DNA of 6,610 bases from Candidatus Methanomethylophilaceae archaeon (GCA_007116915.1 SKHQ01000073.1:1-6610); one strand, 5' to 3'. Positions 1 through 6,524 are shown, counted from the stretch's first letter. A program made the numbers and translations. Notes: a model not told the origin generated them from the sequence alone.

Positions 1-114
1 ATAGACCTGATAACGACTGCCTGGGTCCCAGCGACTCATGCTGCCTACATAGACAGGTACGCCTGAATAGTTTGGATTCAGGACCAATGCATGGTGTAGC
101 TTCAGCTTCACCAT
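1..114 (-). CDS. Partial hypothetical protein, N-terminal 38 codons
   Basis: A minus-strand reading frame opens with ATG at 114-112 and stays open to the window edge, giving 38 residues that begin MVKLKLHHALVLNPNYSGVP and end in a Trp/Arg/Tyr-containing stretch (SRWDPGSRYQVY). An in-frame TAA lies upstream at 141-139 with no other start codon between, so this ATG is the likely start. The piece shows no signal peptide or membrane segment. I do not recognise the family. It lies 33 bases downstream of alaS on the same strand and could be co-transcribed with it or use the AT-rich gap as a promoter. An AAGGTG tract at 139-134 is too far from the ATG to be a good ribosome binding site. An inverted repeat covers the start codon. 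Confidence 0.55.
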   Translation of the reverse strand, partial: MVKLKLHHALVLNPNYSGVPVYVGSMSRWDPGSRYQVY

Positions 115-116
115 GC
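89..116 (-). promoter_or_regulatory. Stem-loop overlapping a start codon
   Basis: GCATGGTG at 89-96 and CACCATGC at 109-116 are perfect 8-base inverted repeats. Between them, AGC (98-100) can pair with GCT (105-107) after one T-T mismatch, leaving a four-base TTCA loop. The whole 28 bases is therefore close to a single hairpin. In the minus-strand transcript the ATG of the partial gene (114-112) lies inside the stem, so the structure could hide the start codon or act as an attenuator. The repeat is directly visible; the regulatory role is inference. Confidence 0.45.
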
Positions 117-118
117 TG

Positions 119-133
119 AAAAACTTTAAAAAA
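119..133 (-). terminator. Oligo-T tract after alaS
   Basis: On the minus strand, about 15 bases after the alaS stop, come a run of six T (133-128) and a run of five T (123-119). Short oligo-T tracts downstream of the stop are the usual archaeal transcription-termination signal. The same AT-rich stretch could instead be a promoter element for the following partial gene, so the terminator call is moderate. Confidence 0.4.
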
Positions 134-147
134 CACCTTTAACAATA

Positions 148-2826
148 TTATTTTTTGCTTTGTTTGACTAACTCAGGTAAATTGGTCAACGCTCCATTCA
201 CCGCATCTTGATTCCCGCCCCCGCCTTGTGCGAAGTCGGGCTTCCCGCCGCCTCCACCACCTACGATGGACATGATATCCTTCAAGACCTTACGGCAATC
301 CACATCGACGTCCTTACCTCGAGAAACCAATATCCTGACCTTGGGTCCCGCAGCAGCGACGACGGCCAGCACGTCAGCGTTCTCGGAGAGGGTTTTGGAT
401 AACTGATCCACATCCTCCCCTTCGGATGCCATGTGGCAGATGACCTTCACACCATCCACATCAACGGCTTTCGATAGCAGGTCGCCGCTGGCGTTCTGGC
501 TCATCTCGCATCGTAGGCTGTCCAGGGCCTTCTGCGCAGTGCGCAGCTCGTTGCGCGTACGCACAACGGCATCCCTTACCTGGTTGCGCGGGATGTTGAG
601 CTCCTCGCTGACAGCGGCGACGGTGTCGCGGTCGTCCTGCATCGCTCTGACCGCAGCCATTCCCGACACGTATTCGATCCGCACCACGCCATCCTGTATC
701 CTCTTGGAGCGGACGATGCGTATCGGGCCGATCTTACCGGTTCGGTCGACGTGCAGTCCTCCGCAGGCCTCGGAATCCACGTCCGGTATGCTTACGACGC
801 GGATCATCTTACCTGGTACCGTTCCTCCTTGGTATAGGCGGAAACCGTATTTGCTCTCCGCCTCATCACGAGGTACGATCTCGATGGTGGTCGGGATGTC
901 CAACATCACCAGACGGTTGGACTCCCTCTCGATAATTGAAATATCTTCAGGACTGAAGTTCTCATAATGGGTGATGTCCAAACGGGCAGAGTCTATGCCT
1001 TTGTTGGCTCCCGCCTGCCAGATGTGGTTTCCGAACATCTTCTGGCACACGCCGTTTATCACATGAGCGGCGGTGTGATGGCTCATCAACTGCCTTCTTC
1101 TTTCCAGGTCGATACTTCCTTTGACGACGTCACCGACGCTGAAGGAATGTCCCGGTACGTTGTGGAACACGGTCCTACCGGCCTTGACGACCTGGCGAAC
1201 ATCCTTACCAGAGAGCGTTCCCAGGTCCCATTCCTGGCCACCGCCCTCGGGGTAGAAAGCGGTACGATCGAGCACGACGTCATCCTGGATGACCGCGATC
1301 ACATTGGCATCGAACTCCGGTTCCTTAACGTCATCGTAGTACAACGGGTATGTTTCTGGGAGGTCACGGGGAAGCTCGGATTCTGCATCCTCCCTCTGCT
1401 CGGTAACTTCGTGTCTGGTCGTTACTTGAATATAGAAATCGTCCGGTATGATCACCGGTACGTCGGTGAACTCGGCGACGATCTCCGGGTTGAGTCCATG
1501 GGAGTCGTAGAGTTCAATCAATTTATCGGCTCCGATACCCTCTCCCGGAGCGAGACCCTTGGTCAATTTGGAGACCAACTGTCTGCCGCGGGACAGAGTT
1601 TCATGGTAACGGTCCTCCTCGACCTCCACCAGATTGAGGATGTCGGAGCGGTTTGACGCCAGCTCAGGTATGACGGATGAGAACTCATCCACCTGTTTGG
1701 CAACCACCTCGGAGAGTCTTATCTTGAGGCCCAGGTTCCTGATGGATCGCAAAGCACGCCTGACCAGTAGCCGGGCGAAGTAACCCTCTTGAACATTGGA
1801 GGGAACAACCGCGTCATTAAGCATGATGGCCAGTGCCCGGGAGTGGTCACATATGACGTAGACATCCTCCAGAGGTCCGACGGTGGCCATCAGTTCATCG
1901 TAGGACATGCCCAGCCGCTCAGCGGTCTTCTCACGTATCTCACGGATGTCGGCCGCCGTCTTGGCGTTGGTCATGCCGGCGACCTTGGCATACTCCTTCA
2001 TCACCCGCGGGTCATAACGTATGCCTGCCAGATCCTTTAGGTCCTCGACCACAGAGCCGAAGACCGCCTCGTAAGCCGAGGAGGTCCCTTGGGAGACCCA
2101 GCATATCCTTTCCAGGCCGTAACCGGTATCTACCACATGGGTGTCCATGAGCTCGCGGCCTTTGGAGGTCTCACGGTACATCATGAACACCAGTGTCGCA
2201 ACCTCCACGCCATCGAGAATGACCTCGAGACAGGGTCCGGAGTTACCTCCTCCCTCCCACCACTCCTCGATGTAACGCAGTTTGCGGGGGTCCGTTCCCA
2301 ACCTCTCGGTGAAGAAACGGTGGCAGAGCTCTGCCGTCTTGGATTTGAAATATATCTCCTCGCGGTCCTTGCGGTTGAACACATGGTGCGCGAGCATCTC
2401 GAAGAATGTGAAGTGCCGCCCGGTCTTGCCGACATTGTCGATGTCGTTGAAGCGGACACATGTCTGGGATATGGTCAATGGATTGGCCGGCGGCTCTATC
2501 GTACCATCTATCACGTATGGTTGGAAGTCGTATATCGATGCCTGGGTGAAGAAAACATCATTTCTCCACCGGGCGACTATAGGGTAGCGGGATACGCGAC
2601 CGTGGCCGTTCTCCTCGAAGAAACTGAGATAGGCCTCACGCGTCTGGTGTAGGTCCATGGGTTTGTTCATCGGCGAGTCATCTATGAACGAATACTCGTC
2701 GCAAGGAGGCTCACCGCAACTCGCCCATTCTCCCAAGGACCAGAATGCGCGATCGCATTTGGGGCACACCGACCTTTTGAAACCATTGTCGTTGAAAAAC
2801 TCGAGGTCGAAGTCCGATTGACTCAT
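148..2826 (-). CDS. alaS: Alanyl-tRNA synthetase (archaeal type)
   Basis: This cytoplasmic class II synthetase charges tRNA-Ala with alanine and hydrolyses mischarged Ser- and Gly-tRNA-Ala. The 892 residues match the family length of about 900. The archaeal N-terminal zinc ribbon is visible (CPKC at 21-24, then C37 and C42), followed by the class II catalytic core with motif 2 around 123-143 (RFNDIDN...FTFFEM) and motif 3 GYGLER at 235-240. A central tRNA-recognition region follows. The editing domain has its zinc/active-site residues HHTAAH at 583-588 and CGGLH at 688-692. The C-Ala domain ends with the glycine loop at 856-871, including KPDFAQ. All key residues are intact. The ATG at 2826 is chosen because it gives the normal zinc-ribbon N terminus and a TATA box lies about 28 bases upstream; the stop is TAA. 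The gene is housekeeping and appears transcribed separately from the ThDP-enzyme gene upstream, though readthrough is possible. Confidence 0.98.
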   Translation of the reverse strand: MSQSDFDLEFFNDNGFKRSVCPKCDRAFWSLGEWASCGEPPCDEYSFIDDSPMNKPMDLHQTREAYLSFFEENGHGRVSRYPIVARWRNDVFFTQASIYDFQPYVIDGTIEPPANPLTISQTCVRFNDIDNVGKTGRHFTFFEMLAHHVFNRKDREEIYFKSKTAELCHRFFTERLGTDPRKLRYIEEWWEGGGNSGPCLEVILDGVEVATLVFMMYRETSKGRELMDTHVVDTGYGLERICWVSQGTSSAYEAVFGSVVEDLKDLAGIRYDPRVMKEYAKVAGMTNAKTAADIREIREKTAERLGMSYDELMATVGPLEDVYVICDHSRALAIMLNDAVVPSNVQEGYFARLLVRRALRSIRNLGLKIRLSEVVAKQVDEFSSVIPELASNRSDILNLVEVEEDRYHETLSRGRQLVSKLTKGLAPGEGIGADKLIELYDSHGLNPEIVAEFTDVPVIIPDDFYIQVTTRHEVTEQREDAESELPRDLPETYPLYYDDVKEPEFDANVIAVIQDDVVLDRTAFYPEGGGQEWDLGTLSGKDVRQVVKAGRTVFHNVPGHSFSVGDVVKGSIDLERRRQLMSHHTAAHVINGVCQKMFGNHIWQAGANKGIDSARLDITHYENFSPEDISIIERESNRLVMLDIPTTIEIVPRDEAESKYGFRLYQGGTVPGKMIRVVSIPDVDSEACGGLHVDRTGKIGPIRIVRSKRIQDGVVRIEYVSGMAAVRAMQDDRDTVAAVSEELNIPRNQVRDAVVRTRNELRTAQKALDSLRCEMSQNASGDLLSKAVDVDGVKVICHMASEGEDVDQLSKTLSENADVLAVVAAAGPKVRILVSRGKDVDVDCRKVLKDIMSIVGGGGGGKPDFAQGGGGNQDAVNGALTNLPELVKQSKK

Positions 2827-2848
2827 CTCCGAGAGTATTGGGAGGTCC

Positions 2849-2858
2849 GTATTTAATC
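2849..2858 (-). promoter_or_regulatory. alaS TATA box
   Basis: The minus strand reads GATTAAATAC here, preceded by a purine-rich AAA that could serve as the TFB-recognition element. Its centre is about 28 bases before the alaS ATG, which places the expected transcription start at or within a few bases of the start codon. The alaS mRNA is therefore probably leaderless or nearly so. A GGAG directly abutting the ATG (2830-2827) is too close to act as a Shine-Dalgarno site. Confidence 0.6.
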
Positions 2859-2874
2859 TTTCTATGGTCTGGAC

Positions 2875-4464
2875 TCACTCCAGCAGGCACCTGTTCCGGG
2901 AGTAGTCTATGCGCATGTCCAATACCGTCGGGACATCGTTTTTGCGTGCAGTGCTGAGAGCCTCACCGATCTCCGACTCTCTCTCGATGATGATACCCTC
3001 CGCACCTATGGAACGAGCCACCGCGGCGATGTCCGTCCTTTGCAGACTGTAGCCCGGTCCCTTGTCCAAGGCTATCTCATGGCGGGTGTCTATGAGGCCG
3101 AGTGCAGCGTCATTCCACACCATCACCGTGACCTTTATGTCATGTTCCAATGCGGTCTGGAGCTCACCGATGCACATCATAAGGCCCGCATCGCCGGTCA
3201 CCGTGATGCAGTGCTTTGACGGGTCAGCGAACTTGACTCCCATAGCAGCGGGCAGTCCGATGCCCATAGGGATCATCCCGTTGCTTATCTGGATACTACC
3301 TTCACGCTGGCATGGCATGTATTCCGCCAACCACAACATGTGCGCACCCACGTCGGAGACTAGAACGGAGTTCTCCATGTATGGGAGCAGGGCCTTTATC
3401 GCGGCCACAGGGCCAATCCCCTTCTCCTCGGGAACCTCGGCAGTGATGTGGGCATGATATTCTTCTCGAATCGAGGCGGCCCAGTTTTCTGGTCTTTCCC
3501 GTAAATCGTGCAACATGGCCATCATGCTGTTGAGGCCACCGACGGCAACGGCCGGTGAATAACAGGGTACGTTTTGCGATTCATTGGCACTGATGTGAAC
3601 CACGGCCTTCCCCCGTCCCGGGTTCCATATCTCGGGTTGGAACTCCTGTTCATCATAACCGATGGTGATGACGAGGTCCGCCTCCTCTATGCATCTCAAT
3701 GGTATCCGGTTGCAGGGAAGTCCGATGGAATGCATGCTCAAAGGATCGTCGAAAGGTAACACGCCCGCTCCCTGCCAGGTATGCAATGCGGGAATACCGT
3801 TCCCACGCAGGAACCTCCGCACTGAATCGCCCGCCTTGGCCCTTCTCACACCGGCTCCGATTATTGCAACGGGACGTTCTGACCGATGTATCATCTCCTT
3901 CAGGAACGAGAGGTCAGGCAGCCTCTGTTCCAATGGTCTATCTCGGACTGGACTCTCCAACCCTGCCTTGGCAGCCATGATGTCCGCAGGAAGTGATAGG
4001 TGAACCGCTCCCGGCCTCTCTTCGAGCGCCAGGTCCATGGCCTTTATGCATGTGCCGCGGGTATCTTCCGCGGCCGCCTCGAAGCTGCCTTTGCACACGG
4101 CGCTGAATAGACGCCCCTGGTCGATATGCTGTTTACGAGGGTACAATCTTTCATCTTGTGGTAGTTCCCCTGTCATCACCAGCAGGGGAGCGAAATCCAG
4201 GGTTGCCGTACCCGCACCCATAACCACATTGGAGGCTCCCGGCCCTACTGTTGTCAGGCAAACACCCAGATTGCCATCGTACCGAGCGCCGCCGATGCCC
4301 ATGAAAGCGGCGGAGTTCTCGTGTCTGGTTATTATGAATTCGATACCATGGGACTCCAGTGAGTCCACCATGTGTACGGTCTCCCCTCCGGGAATGCCGT
4401 ACACCCTCTGCACGCCCCGGTCACGGAGTGCTAGTGCTATGCGGTCAGAACAGCGGTCGTTCAT
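2875..4464 (-). CDS. ThDP-dependent acetolactate-synthase-like enzyme
   Basis: This 529-residue protein has the three-domain plan of the POX/acetolactate-synthase family. The N-terminal pyrimidine-binding domain (about 1-165) carries GIPGG at 23-27, the cofactor-activating glutamate E49 in RHEN, GPGASN at 74-79, and QHIDQGRLFSAVCK at 112-125, which resembles the equivalent stretch of catabolic acetolactate synthases. A central Rossmann-like domain (about 185-330) contains PVAIIGAG at 198-205. The C-terminal ThDP-binding domain has GDA at 424-426 and WND at 450-452, the two ends of the GDG...N(N/D) signature; the third residue is Ala rather than Gly. Known relatives decarboxylate pyruvate or another 2-oxoacid and transfer the product to a second acceptor. 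The true substrate cannot be read from the sequence, and no ilvN-type regulatory subunit lies nearby. The ATG follows the nifB stop by one base (TAG, T, ATG) with no Shine-Dalgarno site, suggesting translational coupling. Catabolic AlsS, anabolic IlvB or another decarboxylase all remain possible. Confidence 0.85.
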   Translation of the reverse strand: MNDRCSDRIALALRDRGVQRVYGIPGGETVHMVDSLESHGIEFIITRHENSAAFMGIGGARYDGNLGVCLTTVGPGASNVVMGAGTATLDFAPLLVMTGELPQDERLYPRKQHIDQGRLFSAVCKGSFEAAAEDTRGTCIKAMDLALEERPGAVHLSLPADIMAAKAGLESPVRDRPLEQRLPDLSFLKEMIHRSERPVAIIGAGVRRAKAGDSVRRFLRGNGIPALHTWQGAGVLPFDDPLSMHSIGLPCNRIPLRCIEEADLVITIGYDEQEFQPEIWNPGRGKAVVHISANESQNVPCYSPAVAVGGLNSMMAMLHDLRERPENWAASIREEYHAHITAEVPEEKGIGPVAAIKALLPYMENSVLVSDVGAHMLWLAEYMPCQREGSIQISNGMIPMGIGLPAAMGVKFADPSKHCITVTGDAGLMMCIGELQTALEHDIKVTVMVWNDAALGLIDTRHEIALDKGPGYSLQRTDIAAVARSIGAEGIIIERESEIGEALSTARKNDVPTVLDMRIDYSRNRCLLE

Positions 4465-4465
4465 A

Positions 4466-5716
4466 CTAATCCAACATCTGCAGTGCTTTTTCGATTCCTT
4501 CTTTGACGGTGCCGTGGTGGATCACGGTAACAACGCCTTTGTTTTCCATAAATTCCTTAGCCAGGTCTCCAGCACCGGTCACCAGGACCGCCTTATGCTC
4601 AGAGAGCTGGTCCGCAACCATGTTAAGACGTCTGCGGTGACCCTCGCCGACCAAGGGGGTGTCCATGTCCTGATTGATCTCCGTTCTTCCAACCTCTTTG
4701 AAGTCGCCATCACGTAACTCGTAGATGATGAACGTCGATGTGTTTCCCAATCCACCGTCCACGGTCAGACCGTCACTGCTGGATACGGCAATCGTGTCGC
4801 TCTGTTTAGGACCGCTGATCTGCATGGCCTCCCCCGGGCCACAAGATGAACCGCAGGCGGCCTTGGTGAATTCTTGGGACCTGTCTTTTCCTAACAGCCC
4901 TATGGCATCAGCACGGCATTGTTTGCAATGCCTCATCATCTTGACGCCCCCGGAACATCTGTCCTGCAGCTCCTTCCGTTCCTTGGCGGTCGGTGCCCGC
5001 TGGTCGGCGAATGCGGTACCCTCCACAGGAATCAAAGGAAGTATGTTGATGATGTAGACTCCAAGTCCCTTTAGCACCTCCACCGCCTCGGGGATGTGGT
5101 CGCCGTTTATGTCCGGTATCAGTACCATGTTGGCCTTTACCAGTATGTCCCTCTCTATCGCGCCCTTTATACCTGCCAGTTGTTGGCGGAGAAGAACTTC
5201 GGCCGCCTCCTTCCCTTCATACAGATGACCATCGAACTTAACGAACTGATAGATATCCTTGCTCACTTCGGTATCGACAGCATTGATTGTTACAGTGACG
5301 AAACCTATGCCCAAATCTTTGATCCGGTCCAGGTTCTGAGGTAACATCAGGCCGTTGGTGGAGAGACAGAGTGTGAGTTCGGGGAATTCTCCCTTCACCA
5401 AGGACATAGTCTCAAATGATTCCTCATTGGCCAAAGGATCTCCGGGTCCGGCTATTGCAACGACGCTTAGCTCAGGGATTTCCCTCTTGACCATCCTGAC
5501 CTTATTCAGAGCCTCCACGGGAGTCAGCACTTCACTGGTGACGCCGGGACGGGATTCGTTGCTACAGTCATACTTCCTGTTGCAGTAATTACATTGGATG
5601 TTACAGCGTGGTGCAACGGGAAGATGCATACGGGCAAATTTCGTATGTGCCTTTTCATTATAGCAAGGGTGGGAATCTAGGGCCTTTTTAAGGCCGGGGG
5701 GTACTTTTTGGGTCAT
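4466..5716 (-). CDS. nifB: NifB, nitrogenase cofactor radical-SAM protein with NifX-like tail
   Basis: NifB fuses two 4Fe-4S clusters and inserts a SAM-derived carbide to make NifB-co, precursor of the nitrogenase active-site cofactors. The 416 residues show all NifB hallmarks: HPC at 16-18, H24 in EKAHTKF, radical-SAM motif CNIQCNYC (C38, C42, C45), NRKYDC ending at C51, a GPGDPL segment at 90-95, and MRHCKQCRADA at 261-271 (C264, C267). The Cys and His residues outside CxxxCxxC are those known to hold the two substrate clusters. A second Cys pair, CGSSC at 288-292, lies in the linker. Residues about 305-416 form a NifX/NafY-like domain; many methanogen NifBs lack this tail. Its usual HFG motif is replaced by GLG at 322-324. 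The start is set by the HPC-proximal N terminus and a TATA-like element about 29 bases upstream. The stop is TAG. It heads an apparent two-gene operon with the ThDP enzyme. No nifHDK genes are in view, so use in nitrogen fixation is inferred. Confidence 0.93.
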   Translation of the reverse strand: MTQKVPPGLKKALDSHPCYNEKAHTKFARMHLPVAPRCNIQCNYCNRKYDCSNESRPGVTSEVLTPVEALNKVRMVKREIPELSVVAIAGPGDPLANEESFETMSLVKGEFPELTLCLSTNGLMLPQNLDRIKDLGIGFVTVTINAVDTEVSKDIYQFVKFDGHLYEGKEAAEVLLRQQLAGIKGAIERDILVKANMVLIPDINGDHIPEAVEVLKGLGVYIINILPLIPVEGTAFADQRAPTAKERKELQDRCSGGVKMMRHCKQCRADAIGLLGKDRSQEFTKAACGSSCGPGEAMQISGPKQSDTIAVSSSDGLTVDGGLGNTSTFIIYELRDGDFKEVGRTEINQDMDTPLVGEGHRRRLNMVADQLSEHKAVLVTGAGDLAKEFMENKGVVTVIHHGTVKEGIEKALQMLD

Positions 5717-5740
5717 CAGGATGATGATATTGACGTACCC

Positions 5741-5749
5741 TTATGTAAA
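5741..5749 (-). promoter_or_regulatory. nifB TATA-like element
   Basis: The minus strand reads ATTTACATAA across this site, close to the archaeal TTTAWATA consensus, with purine-rich GAAGG just upstream. The centre is about 29 bases before the nifB ATG, again implying a very short or absent leader. No convincing Shine-Dalgarno site precedes nifB. A TGACGT hexamer (5731-5736) lies between this element and the start codon, where a bound repressor would block initiation; that role is inference. Confidence 0.45.
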
Positions 5750-5801
5750 TCCTTCAAGCCAACACAATCTCAATGACGTTCTAAACATAGGTCGATTTTC
5801 G

Positions 5802-5809
5802 TCATATAG
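5802..5809 (+). promoter_or_regulatory. Possible TATA element for the DUF61 gene
   Basis: TCATATAG lies about 21 bases before the ATG at 5827, and the following 16 bases are AT-rich. It is a weak match and slightly close, but it is the best TATA candidate for a leaderless transcript here. No Shine-Dalgarno sequence is seen. The element overlaps CGTCAT (5800-5805), which forms an inverted repeat with ATGACG at 5773-5778. Confidence 0.3.
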
Positions 5810-5826
5810 GGTATAATGATATTATT

Positions 5827-6273
5827 ATGCAGAAATTCAACAAGGTTATTACGCAGTTTGCCATTGCCACCGTCGTGAGTGAAGGATTCGATACCGAGAG
5901 TATACTGCGTTCCCTCAATCAACATATGCCTCGTAAGAGGGCGTTGTTGACAGAGTTGCTTGATTCAAAAAACCCGCATTACATCACCAAGGACGGCAAG
6001 GAGGTAGCTTTCCCACGTTCAGAACTCGAAGCCATGCTTGAGCATTGCGATGACATAGAGCGTTTAAGACTGCGGTTGCCGATTTACGTGAGTACGGATT
6101 CTAGGTCCAGCGGCCCAGTGTGGAAAGTGGAGGGACTTTTGGAAGCTGCAGTCACTTCCCGGATCATTGGGAAAGACCGTATCCGGGATGATTTGTTGCT
6201 TTTTTATCACCCTCATCTACGGGTATTGAGGCAGAAATTCCCCTCTTGCTTCAATATATTATATACTCCATGA
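5827..6273 (+). CDS. DUF61 (UPF0216) family protein
   Basis: This 148-residue protein matches the small archaeal DUF61/UPF0216 family in length and in all conserved blocks. They are the basic LNQHMPRKRALLTELL segment at 30-45, the ITKDGKEVAFPRSELE stretch at 53-68, RLRLP at 80-84 followed by a beta-strand-like IYVST, the SGPVWKVEG segment at 95-103, and the C-terminal LLLFYHPHLRVLRQKFPS at 123-140. No signal peptide or membrane helix is apparent, so it is probably cytosolic. The biochemical role of the family is, to my knowledge, unknown. The ATG is preceded by AT-rich sequence with no ribosome binding site, consistent with a leaderless mRNA; the stop is TGA. It is transcribed divergently from nifB, sharing a 110-bp intergenic region. 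That is the only link to the nif gene and may be coincidental. Confidence 0.88.
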   Translation: MQKFNKVITQFAIATVVSEGFDTESILRSLNQHMPRKRALLTELLDSKNPHYITKDGKEVAFPRSELEAMLEHCDDIERLRLRLPIYVSTDSRSSGPVWKVEGLLEAAVTSRIIGKDRIRDDLLLFYHPHLRVLRQKFPSCFNILYTP

Positions 6274-6321
6274 GTAATCCCGAGGCAAAGGCCAGCACAG
6301 TGATGGGTTGGTCTGGTAAAC

Positions 6322-6329
6322 TTTATATA
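6322..6329 (+). promoter_or_regulatory. Strong TATA box
   Basis: TTTATATA is an excellent archaeal TATA match, preceded by TAAAC. It predicts transcription start near 6350, three bases before a perfect stem-loop at 6353-6372. The only ORF at that start is ATG-CGC-GAT-TGA, three codons and a stop, so the product is more likely a non-coding RNA or a long leader than a leaderless mRNA. Confidence 0.6.
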
Positions 6330-6350
6330 CCAATTGCCATTTAACGAGAA

Positions 6351-6479
6351 ATGCGCGATTGAATAATTGCGCTGTCCGTTATGTCGGGCGATGAAACCGG
6401 GTCGAGCAAAGGGTTATATACCCCCTCGATAATCGGGAGATTCGCCGGTGGCCCAGTAAGATGGGCCGACAATACTGGC
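6351..6479 (+). ncRNA. Candidate structured RNA or 5' leader
   Basis: Four stem-loops follow the strong TATA box. (1) GCGCGATT (6353-6360) pairs with AATTGCGC (6365-6372), eight pairs including one G-U, loop GAAT. (2) GTCCG (6374-6378) pairs with CGGGC (6385-6389). (3) TCGAG (6402-6406) pairs with CTCGA (6425-6429), enclosing GGGT/ACCC (6411-6414 with 6420-6423, loop TATAT). (4) GCCGGT (6444-6449) pairs with ACTGGC (6474-6479), enclosing GGCCCA/TGGGCC (6450-6455 with 6462-6467). The pairings are direct observations; that they form one RNA, and its 3' end, are inference. The RNA could be a small regulatory RNA or the leader of the ORF at 6571. No known class was recognised. Confidence 0.35.
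6413..6420 (+). promoter_or_regulatory. Second TATA-like element
   Basis: GTTATATA lies about 25-30 bases before the nested stem-loop that begins at 6444, so a transcript from here would start at or next to that stem. The element also sits within the GGGT-TATAT-ACCC hairpin, so it may instead be part of an RNA loop rather than a promoter. From this box the ORF at 6571 would have a leader of about 125 bases. Confidence 0.4.
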
Positions 6480-6524
6480 TAACGCTTAAAAGACCGTGCA
6501 CCCGCGAAGCAGCATGTTTCCCGG

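Noticed and set aside
967..1656. 229-codon plus-strand ORF opposite alaS
   Set aside because: It lies entirely antisense to the well-conserved alaS coding sequence; its composition reflects the reverse complement and no domain is recognisable.
2089..2652. 187-codon plus-strand ORF opposite the alaS catalytic core
   Set aside because: Antisense to motif-bearing alaS codons, with no recognisable family or promoter.
4037..4717. 226-codon plus-strand ORF spanning the nifB/ThDP-enzyme junction
   Set aside because: It is antisense to the ends of two confidently identified genes and shows no protein-like motifs.
6444..6480. tRNA-like start (GCCGGTGGCCCAG)
   Set aside because: It resembles an acceptor stem plus D arm, but no matching acceptor 3' strand or T arm (GGTTCRANNCC) follows before the window end.
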